Part shown: positions 1 to 4,322 of the stretch, piece after piece
Layout: each line of letters opens with the position of its first letter
Position numbering within the stretch: position 1 is the stretch's first letter
Made by a program: the position numbers and the translations under genes
The notes under the pieces: generated by a model
Seen by the model: the letters and a program-made list of their open reading frames with translations, nothing else
Database searches by the model: none
Told to the model about the DNA's origin: nothing
DNA from: Treponema sp. UBA1240
Lineage (GTDB): Bacteria > Spirochaetota > Spirochaetia > Treponematales > Treponemataceae
Direction of reading: 5' to 3'
DNA length: 5,201 nucleotides
NCBI GenBank assembly: GCA_002308875.1
Contig: DBWK01000032.1
Span: forward strand, 25,116-30,316

Positions 1-360
1 TTCTTTTTTTATCAAATCCTTTGCTTTTTCCAAATCGGCTTCCGTTGCCTTGCGTTCAATCATAACAACGTCTTCGGGTCGGATGCCTACCGGCTGTTCC
101 GCTTTTCCCAAAACACGCGCCAAATCTTTTCCGTATCTTGTCTGTATTATAACAAAGTCTGTATCTTTAAGAACCATTCCGTTCGGAACAGTAACGTAAA
201 CACCTTCGCTTGAATATTCAAGTTTTGTTTTGTACAGCACATCGGGAAAAACAAATTTCTCGGCGGAGATATCCTGTAACTCGTCATTAACAGGATCTTC
301 CAACAGAGATAAATCTTCGCCGTCTTTTTCATCTATGTCTTGTTCAAAAACTTCGCTCAT
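1..360 (-). CDS. PSP1-domain protein (RicT/YaaT-like), N-terminal part, cut by the window edge
   Basis: This reading frame starts at the ATG at 358-360 and runs open to base 1, giving 120 residues; the rest of the gene lies outside the window. The first 40 or so residues are acidic (many D and E) and probably disordered. The PSP1-type core then begins with a strand at about residues 52-59 (YSSEGVYVTV), followed by TDFVIIQTRYGKDLARVLGK (about 67-86), which resembles the 'GD-x-VIVET-x-RG-x-E-x-GKV' stretch of B. subtilis YaaT/RicT. In Bacillus that protein joins YlbF and YmcA in an Fe-S-containing complex affecting RNA processing and development; whether the role holds here is unknown, and the cysteine ligands would lie in the missing part. 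A Shine-Dalgarno AAGGA sits 7 nt before the ATG. The gene follows the YaaR gene after 17 bp, the same pairing seen in Firmicutes. I am confident of the family and not of the function. Confidence 0.8.
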   Translation of the reverse strand, partial: MSEVFEQDIDEKDGEDLSLLEDPVNDELQDISAEKFVFPDVLYKTKLEYSSEGVYVTVPNGMVLKDTDFVIIQTRYGKDLARVLGKAEQPVGIRPEDVVMIERKATEADLEKAKDLIKKE

Positions 361-377
361 CAATAAATCCTTAAAAA

Positions 378-890
378 CTATGTAATTAAATCTATCAGAA
401 TACCGTTTATTTCGTCAACTTTAGCCAGCAGTTCCATCTGGTTTTTTTGATTGAACAGCAAGCCCATGGCTAGATTATCCAGTTTTTCATCAATGACTTT
501 TATAGTAGTAAATTCATGCCGCTTTTTCAAATGTAAGCCCGACTGCTGCTTTTTTACAACTTTATAGTTTGTTTTTTCAACAAAACCAAGAAAATTCTTT
601 ACGGCTTTCCGGTATTGTTCTATTGTTTCCTTGCTGGGGTCTTTTTTAAGCAAATCACCGGTTATATAAACGGAATCCAGCATTTTTTCAACGGCTTTTT
701 CAATCGGCAAATCAGCGTATTCAGGAGGAATGCCGTTTGTTGATTCAACTTCGGTATCTGCAGCGTCGTGCAGAATATCAAGAAAAGCGCGTTTTTTTTG
801 GGTGGCCTTTTTTGCGGAAATTTCTTTCTGACGTTCCTGTGCCGCCGCCGTAAAATAGAGAGAGGTGTTTAACGGATCAATTGAATTCAT
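378..890 (-). CDS. YaaR family protein (DUF327)
   Basis: A 170-residue soluble protein with no signal peptide or membrane segment. Residues 1-60 are a variable lead; the DUF327-like core covers about 60-170. Recognisable family traits are GDLLKKDPSKETIEQYRKAV (78-97), the following NFLGFV, then IKVIDEKLDNLAMGLL (130-145), and the ending KVDEINGILIDL (157-168), which matches the usual 'IDEKLDEL ... ridEIkGLLlDl' pattern. B. subtilis YaaR is a little shorter, about 146 residues, the difference being at the N-terminus. The biochemical role of the family is not established. Its co-location with yaaT-type PSP1 genes is known from Firmicutes and is repeated here with the downstream gene 17 bp away. 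The ATG is preceded by a strong GAGGAGG with about 10 nt spacing. A run of eight A residues (coding strand) covers codons 31-33 and could be a slippage site. Mainly helical and probably cytoplasmic. Confidence 0.85.
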   Translation of the reverse strand: MNSIDPLNTSLYFTAAAQERQKEISAKKATQKKRAFLDILHDAADTEVESTNGIPPEYADLPIEKAVEKMLDSVYITGDLLKKDPSKETIEQYRKAVKNFLGFVEKTNYKVVKKQQSGLHLKKRHEFTTIKVIDEKLDNLAMGLLFNQKNQMELLAKVDEINGILIDLIT

Positions 891-919
891 TTGAACGTTT
901 CCTCCTCAGGTAATTGCAG

Positions 920-1348
920 TTATTTTTGCTTGGAATGTGTGGTAATTGTTTTACCGCCGATTGCCTTAATATCGAGCCACCGTTTTTTTGCACTCTGAAA
1001 GTTTTCTTTGTCATTTATTGCAATACAGCGGCCTTGAAAAAATACGTCGTCGTCAATCTGAATCTTTTGTGTTACAATATCGCCCAATACAAACGAAGAA
1101 GGGAAGAGATGAACTCCCGCCGGTGCAACAATGTCACCCATAACAGCGCCGCATACTATAACTGACTGTGCAATTATGTCCGCCTTTATTCTGGCGTTTG
1201 CTCCGATTATTACTTTGCCGGTTGCTTCAAGTTTTCCGTCTAAATCTCCATCCAAACGTATAAAACCTGCCGAAGTCAAATTCCCTTTTACAGAAGAACC
1301 CGGACCTATCAATGTATTAATTGAAATGTCGTCGTTTTGAAAACCCAT
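920..1348 (-). CDS. bactofilin (CcmA-like polymer-forming cytoskeletal protein)
   Basis: A 142-residue protein of the bactofilin family (DUF583), which self-assembles without nucleotide into filaments that organise cell-wall enzymes and cell shape. The central repeat domain, about residues 10-112, shows the short glycine-spaced hydrophobic turns of a right-handed beta-helix: GSSVKGNL, RLDGDLDGKL, KVIIGANARIKADI, VIVCGAVMGDI, LFPSSFVLGDI and IQIDDDVFFQGRC all fit the family's repeat pattern. Disordered-looking ends flank it; the tail (about 113-142) is basic. Length is typical. The gene begins 12 bp after the stop of the M23 peptidase. Its Shine-Dalgarno is weak: the best match is an AGG overlapping the upstream stop codon, about 11 nt from the ATG, so translation may depend on coupling to the peptidase. 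Pairing of a bactofilin with an M23 peptidase is well documented in other bacteria (for example CcmA with Csd1 in Helicobacter), which supports a morphogenetic role. Confidence 0.93.
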   Translation of the reverse strand: MGFQNDDISINTLIGPGSSVKGNLTSAGFIRLDGDLDGKLEATGKVIIGANARIKADIIAQSVIVCGAVMGDIVAPAGVHLFPSSFVLGDIVTQKIQIDDDVFFQGRCIAINDKENFQSAKKRWLDIKAIGGKTITTHSKQK

Positions 1349-1360
1349 ATCACTAAAAGC

Positions 1361-2383
1361 CTATTTTGAAAGCACAACGTTTATGTATTTTGCAGGATCT
1401 ACAACGTCTGAACCGATATGTACTTCATAGTGTAAGTGAGGACCGGTTGAAATTCCTGTATTGCCGATTCGTCCGATAACGTCGCCCTGTGAAACAAACT
1501 GACCTATTGTTACGAGTGACTGGCTCATATGTGCATAACGTGTATAAAAACCGTGTTTATGTTTTACTATTACGTAATTACCAAGACCGCTGTCGTAGGA
1601 AATCGTTACAACCTGTCCGTTTGCGGTGGCAATTATGGGGTCGCCTGAGCGGTATGTTGAAAAGTCCATACCTTTATGAATGTACCACTGTCCGTTTATC
1701 GGGTGGATGTTCTGACCAAAAGCCATGGAAATATGTCCGATTCCGCCTTTTAACGGCCAAACACTAGGAATGTCCGAAAAAATTGTTCCCTGTGCTTCGA
1801 GAACCTTACCGATTTCTTCTATAGGCTGAATTGCTCCTTCAAGGTATGAAGTGAGCATTTTTATTTCGTTAGCTTCCTGCAGTGAACCGGAAACGTTTTC
1901 CTGAAAGTCAAACATAGAAGCCAGGTCAGTGTTATTGGAATTCTGATTTGTTTTTTGATTTTTCTGTGTAAGTCCAAGGATAGAAAGTGTTTGGGTCAGA
2001 GAGCCTTCAAATTTTTTTGCGGCCTGCAAAAGATTGCTGTTTTCGTCACGAAGTTCATCCAGGCCGGCTCTTGCTTCTTTGTTTTCTTCTTTAAGCCGTG
2101 CGATTTCGGCGTTAGCTGAAAAATTGTTTTTATTAAATCCCAAAAAGGCAAAAACCAAACCGCAGCAAACAAGCCCCGCAAAAAGCAAAGCAAAAACATT
2201 TGTCTGAAAATTTATAACCTTTTGCTGTGAATGAGGAACAATCATTATTGTGAGTTTGCGGTTTGCTACATGAAAAATTCTTGAAAAAAACTTTATAATT
2301 GCAGATCCAATTTTTTTGAAACAATTTAAAATCCGCTGTACAACATTTTTTTCTACACGTTTATATTTTCTTGTTTGAGGCAC
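1361..2383 (-). CDS. membrane-anchored M23 family (LytM-type) peptidoglycan endopeptidase
   Basis: A 340-residue zinc metallopeptidase expected to cut peptide cross-links of peptidoglycan in the periplasm. Layout: a very basic cytoplasmic stretch (1-42) that looks amphipathic between about 12 and 38; a short segment with RKLTIMIVPHSQQ (42-54) found before the membrane helix in related spirochete proteins; one TM helix (about 61-83); a coiled coil (about 91-125); a polar linker rich in N and Q (140-152); and the catalytic domain (about 208-340). All family residues are visible: H236 and D240 in HKGMD, H285 in YAHM, and H316 and H318 in GPHLHYE, so the enzyme should be active. The start codon is GTG, chosen because GGAG lies 7 nt before it and a strong promoter sits just upstream. 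It is the first gene of a four-gene operon with bactofilin, YaaR and PSP1 genes, which suggests spatially guided wall cutting. The physiological substrate is inferred from the family. Confidence 0.93.
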   Translation of the reverse strand: MPQTRKYKRVEKNVVQRILNCFKKIGSAIIKFFSRIFHVANRKLTIMIVPHSQQKVINFQTNVFALLFAGLVCCGLVFAFLGFNKNNFSANAEIARLKEENKEARAGLDELRDENSNLLQAAKKFEGSLTQTLSILGLTQKNQKTNQNSNNTDLASMFDFQENVSGSLQEANEIKMLTSYLEGAIQPIEEIGKVLEAQGTIFSDIPSVWPLKGGIGHISMAFGQNIHPINGQWYIHKGMDFSTYRSGDPIIATANGQVVTISYDSGLGNYVIVKHKHGFYTRYAHMSQSLVTIGQFVSQGDVIGRIGNTGISTGPHLHYEVHIGSDVVDPAKYINVVLSK

Positions 2384-2390
2384 AAGACTT

Positions 2391-2394
2391 CTCC
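2391..2394 (-). promoter_or_regulatory. ribosome binding site selecting the GTG start of the M23 gene
   Basis: On the minus strand the bases read TTTGGAGAAGTCTT followed by GTG, which places GGAG seven bases before the start. No in-frame ATG with a comparable site is present nearby, so this decides the start of the M23 peptidase gene. Confidence 0.75.
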
Positions 2395-2411
2395 AAATAT
2401 ATATTTATGCT

Positions 2412-2440
2412 ATAATAACATCAATAAGTATCGGTGTCAA
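2412..2440 (-). promoter_or_regulatory. strong sigma-70-type promoter for the M23-bactofilin-YaaR-PSP1 operon
   Basis: The minus strand carries a perfect -35 box TTGACA (2435-2440), a 17-bp spacer, and a -10 box TATTAT (2412-2417), five of six consensus bases, directly preceded by TGT, which adds an extended -10 element. Transcription would start near 2405, leaving a leader of about 22 nt that contains the GGAG ribosome site. Position, spacing and orientation all fit the M23 gene at 2383. Seen directly in the sequence; activity is inferred. Confidence 0.75.
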
Positions 2441-2442
2441 AT

Positions 2443-2472
2443 GGAAGTTAGTTTATACGCGGAAATTAGTTT
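2443..2472 (-). repeat. 18-bp-period direct repeat upstream of the M23 operon promoter
   Basis: Two 12-base copies, GGAAGTTAGTTT (2443-2454) and GGAAATTAGTTT (2461-2472) on the plus strand, differ at one base and are separated by six bases. They begin two bases upstream of the -35 box of the M23 promoter, at roughly -38 to -67 from the predicted start. The placement suits an activator or an UP-like element; no known regulator motif is recognised. Confidence 0.5.
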
Positions 2473-2507
2473 TTGCCGGTGAGGGAGGTTTTCTTGCTGC
2501 AGGAGCC

Positions 2508-2538
2508 GCGAAGCAATCATTTTTGGTGATTACTTCGC
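2508..2538 (-). terminator. 12-bp hairpin after the small exported gene; terminator-like but without a U tract
   Basis: The arms GCGAAGTAATCA and TGATTGCTTCGC (minus strand) pair over 12 positions with one G-U wobble and enclose a 7-base loop. Read on the plus strand the same position is a C-A mismatch, so the structure favours minus-strand RNA. It begins 10 nt after the stop codon of the small exported protein gene and lies before the next promoter, the expected place for a terminator or a 3'-end stabiliser. No run of T follows the stem on the minus strand, so a canonical intrinsic terminator is not shown. Confidence 0.5.
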
Positions 2539-2548
2539 AAATGCTGTG

Positions 2549-2893
2549 TTATTTCTTTAAAAGAACAAAGGAATAAAAGTAGGTTTTGTGATTTTCGTAA
2601 TCAGTCTTTGTGATTGTTGGGCGCAGGTAAGAATAGGAATAATATCCTTTTTCCTTTGTAAAGGTGATAAGCCTTTCACGTACAATTTTTATGGCGTCTC
2701 TTTCGTCAAACAAACGGTTATCGCAGGAATATATGAAACGAGCTTCGCTCAGCATTTCTGTGTATTCAATCGCAATTGAATAATTGTCAGCCGGTTCTGT
2801 AATCAGTACAGTAAAAGGAACGCCGGATTCTTCCGCAATTGCCGAAAAAACTACTGCAAAAACAATTACAAACAATAAAATAGCTTTCTTCAT
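2549..2893 (-). CDS. small exported protein of unknown function
   Basis: A 114-residue protein I do not recognise. It opens with a clear Sec signal peptide: MKK, a hydrophobic core (residues 4-16) and FSAIA before an acidic EES, so signal peptidase I would cut after about A20; no lipobox cysteine is present. The mature part of about 94 residues is rich in aromatic residues (many Y and F) and has a single cysteine (in YSCDNR), then a basic helix-like stretch (DAIKIVRERLITF) and a tyrosine-rich strand region (GYYSYSYLRP, then KTYFYSFVLLKK), suggesting a small mixed alpha/beta periplasmic or surface domain. The ATG at 2891-2893 is chosen over a TTG two codons upstream because AGGAG lies 8 nt before the ATG but only 2 nt before the TTG. 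It follows the larger exported protein gene by about 80 bp, with a possible promoter of its own, and a hairpin follows the stop. Confidence 0.72.
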   Translation of the reverse strand: MKKAILLFVIVFAVVFSAIAEESGVPFTVLITEPADNYSIAIEYTEMLSEARFIYSCDNRLFDERDAIKIVRERLITFTKEKGYYSYSYLRPTITKTDYENHKTYFYSFVLLKK

Positions 2894-2901
2894 ACTCAAT
2901 A

Positions 2902-2906
2902 CTCCT
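2902..2906 (-). promoter_or_regulatory. ribosome binding site deciding the start of the small exported protein
   Basis: AGGAG on the minus strand lies 8 nt before ATG 2893 and only 2 nt before the in-frame TTG at 2897-2899. The spacing selects the ATG, which also gives the signal peptide a standard MKK beginning. Confidence 0.7.
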
Positions 2907-2944
2907 AAAAGGAAAACTCCAAATTCTCAAGTACGTTACATAAA

Positions 2945-2973
2945 ACCATATAATGATTTCAAAAAAAAGTCAA
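2945..2973 (-). promoter_or_regulatory. possible promoter for the small exported protein gene
   Basis: The minus strand shows TTGACT (2968-2973, five of six -35 consensus bases), a 17-bp spacer that begins with a T tract, and TATGGT (2945-2950, four of six -10 bases). Start would fall near 2938, giving a leader of about 45 nt. The match is moderate and the region is A/T rich, so chance is a real alternative; the gene could equally be transcribed from the upstream cluster, since no terminator is visible after 2975. Confidence 0.4.
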
Positions 2974-2974
2974 A

Positions 2975-3679
2975 TTAAAAAACAGAATAGTAGATAATTT
3001 CATCTGCTCTCAAAATGAGTTTAAGCTGAACAACGTATTGCCCGTTGTAAATTCCTACTGTAGGATTTTCTTCCAAAAGAACAGTGCCGTGAATTTCCTT
3101 GGGTTTGTTTTTTATCAATGAACGGTAATAAGTTCTTACGGCGTCTTTTATAGCTTCGCTGTAAGCAGCCTGTAAACCTTCAAAGTTAGTTAGGATGGAA
3201 CCTGTGCCTTTTCCGCTGATATGTGGAAAAGCCGCGCTGTTCCAGTGCTGCCGCAGGGCGAACATATCATCGGTTCTTTTGTATGTAACCCAGCAGTAAA
3301 ATTTCCCGTCCTCAACCTTCATTTCGGAATAGGAAATATTTGATGCCGGATAGTTAATTTCTTCTACCGGTGAAAAATCAAAAAATTCATTTACGCCGCG
3401 AAGCTTGTCATAAGGCACATATTCAAAATTCCAGCCATAAATCATTCCCGAAATGATAAAAGGAATCTGGTCCTTAAGCTTTTGGACCGGCAGTGAAATA
3501 AAGTCGTCCTTTTCGGTCGGCTTGTCAACGGATGGAATTTCTTCCGCCAAAACCCAGGTTTGAAATTTTATATCCTGTTGATTGGCGGTAACTTGCGAAA
3601 AAGCCTGTGACGCAATAAAAAACAGCGTTAAAAGGGCTAAAATAATCTTTAGCGGTAATGTTCTTTCCAAACCTTCCAC
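2975..3679 (-). CDS. exported protein of unknown function downstream of rhomboid
   Basis: A 234-residue protein that I cannot assign to a named family. The N-terminus is a Sec signal peptide with a longer than usual first part: MEGLERTLPLK, a hydrophobic core (12-23) and SQAFS before Q29, a plausible signal peptidase I site; no lipobox. The mature portion has no further membrane segment. It includes an aromatic stretch, GMIYGWNFEYVPYDKLRGV (about 77-95), a predicted strand pair around FYCWVTYKR, a helical region around YSEAIKDAVRTYYRSLIKNK (about 173-192), and an ending of alternating hydrophobic residues (VVQLKLILRADEIIYYSVF). It is probably periplasmic or surface-associated. The start is GTG, supported by GAGGG 7 nt upstream inside the rhomboid gene; the two genes overlap by 31 bp in different frames, which implies coupled translation. 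It could be a partner or substrate of the rhomboid protease, but only proximity supports that. Confidence 0.75.
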   Translation of the reverse strand: MEGLERTLPLKIILALLTLFFIASQAFSQVTANQQDIKFQTWVLAEEIPSVDKPTEKDDFISLPVQKLKDQIPFIISGMIYGWNFEYVPYDKLRGVNEFFDFSPVEEINYPASNISYSEMKVEDGKFYCWVTYKRTDDMFALRQHWNSAAFPHISGKGTGSILTNFEGLQAAYSEAIKDAVRTYYRSLIKNKPKEIHGTVLLEENPTVGIYNGQYVVQLKLILRADEIIYYSVF

Positions 3680-4305
3680 GGATTAACCCTCATTCTTATT
3701 ACAAAATACAGCCAGGCAAAAAGCAGACCGGCTAAATGAGTAAAATGCGCTACACCACTTTGCGAATTAGTAACCTGATTAAAAACTTCCTGAACAACGA
3801 ACAGCAGAATAAGCAGCGGTGCCGGTATGGGTACAATACCAAAAAGGTAAATAACACTTCTTGGAAAAATAACCGCATAGACAAGCATTATGGAGTATAT
3901 TGCTCCGGAAGCTCCTAAAAGTCTGATGTAGTATGCGATTGTATAACCACTTTTTGCCGCCAGAAGATACACAAAAAACGAAACAATACCGCAAAAAATT
4001 CCTGAAAGAAAATAAAAAAGCAGGAATTCTTTTGAACCGAGCGAACGTTCTACAGAAAAGCCAAAAATGAAAAGAGAAAGCATATTGAAAAAAACATGCA
4101 TAAAAGAACCGTGAACGAACATATAAGTAAAAAACTGCCAGTAAGCATGTGAATTAATAATGTATACAACGTTCAGGGCGAGAATTGACATCAGTTGAGG
4201 AAGAAGATTTGTAATCAGATATAAAACAATGTTTGCAATTATAAGCCCCAAAGTTACATTGTTGTAGGAATATTTAAAGGGCTTGTGTATTAGGTCAGAA
4301 GACAT
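3649..4305 (-). CDS. rhomboid family intramembrane serine protease
   Basis: A 218-residue integral membrane protein with the six-helix core of bacterial rhomboids, which cut transmembrane segments of client proteins inside the lipid bilayer. Approximate helices: 17-37, 68-86, 93-116, 125-146, 149-176 and 185-204. Key motifs are complete: the L1 loop with YWQFFTYMFVHGSF leading to H70 and N74 (HxxxN, oxyanion side), VERSLGSKEF at the start of helix 3, catalytic S133 in GASG, and catalytic H190 in AHFTHLAGLL. The L1 arginine common in this family (usually W-R) is Q57 here, a mild departure. No extra domain is fused. The ATG follows the stop of the GGDEF gene by 2 bp, with GGGAG 6 nt before it, and the 3' end overlaps the next gene by 31 bp, so translation is probably coupled. 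Activity is expected; clients are unknown. Confidence 0.93.
   Translation of the reverse strand: MSSDLIHKPFKYSYNNVTLGLIIANIVLYLITNLLPQLMSILALNVVYIINSHAYWQFFTYMFVHGSFMHVFFNMLSLFIFGFSVERSLGSKEFLLFYFLSGIFCGIVSFFVYLLAAKSGYTIAYYIRLLGASGAIYSIMLVYAVIFPRSVIYLFGIVPIPAPLLILLFVVQEVFNQVTNSQSGVAHFTHLAGLLFAWLYFVIRMRVNPWKVWKEHYR
3687..3691 (-). promoter_or_regulatory. ribosome binding site inside the rhomboid gene, selecting the GTG start of the exported protein
   Basis: GAGGG on the minus strand lies 7 nt before GTG 3679. It supports a start that overlaps the rhomboid coding region by 31 bp, in preference to a nearby in-frame TTG that has no properly spaced site. Confidence 0.65.
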
Positions 4306-4322
4306 TTTCAGCTCCCTGAAAA
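4305..4322 (-). promoter_or_regulatory. hairpin carrying the rhomboid Shine-Dalgarno in its loop
   Basis: The minus strand reads TTTTCAG-GGAG-CTGAAAA, a 7-bp inverted repeat around a four-base loop. The loop is the core of the rhomboid ribosome site, the descending arm contains the TGA stop of the cyclase gene, and its last base is the A of the rhomboid ATG. A ribosome finishing the cyclase would open it. The stem has only two G-C pairs, so its stability in the cell is uncertain. Confidence 0.4.

Noticed and set aside
147..332. Minus-strand frame of 61 codons within the PSP1 gene
   Set aside because: The PSP1-domain frame over the same bases begins at 360 with a good ribosome site and matches a known family; this one is out of frame with it.
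914..1340. Plus-strand open frames opposite the bactofilin gene
   Set aside because: They are antisense shadows of a clearly recognised bactofilin; their translations have no family resemblance and no well-placed ribosome site.
1489..1767. Plus-strand open frame of 92 codons opposite the M23 catalytic domain
   Set aside because: It is opposite the intact catalytic motifs of the peptidase and its translation looks random, rich in R and L.
2441..2482. Plus-strand 13-codon open frame starting in the promoter region
   Set aside because: There is no good ribosome site, it is very short, and it overlaps the repeat and promoter of the minus-strand operon.
2891..2899. TTG at 2897-2899 as start of the small exported protein
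   Set aside because: The ribosome site is only 2 nt from the TTG but 8 nt from the ATG, so the ATG is preferred.
2902..2912. Possible hairpin hiding the ribosome site of the small exported gene
   Set aside because: Only four base pairs with a three-base loop can form, too weak to matter.
2951..2977. T-rich stretch just after the larger exported gene as an intrinsic terminator
   Set aside because: No G/C-containing stem precedes the T run on the minus strand; the run fits better as promoter spacer.
2784..2978. Plus-strand open frame of 64 codons across the 2894-2974 gap
   Set aside because: Most of it is antisense to the signal peptide coding region of the small exported gene, and its translation is low-complexity T, K and N.
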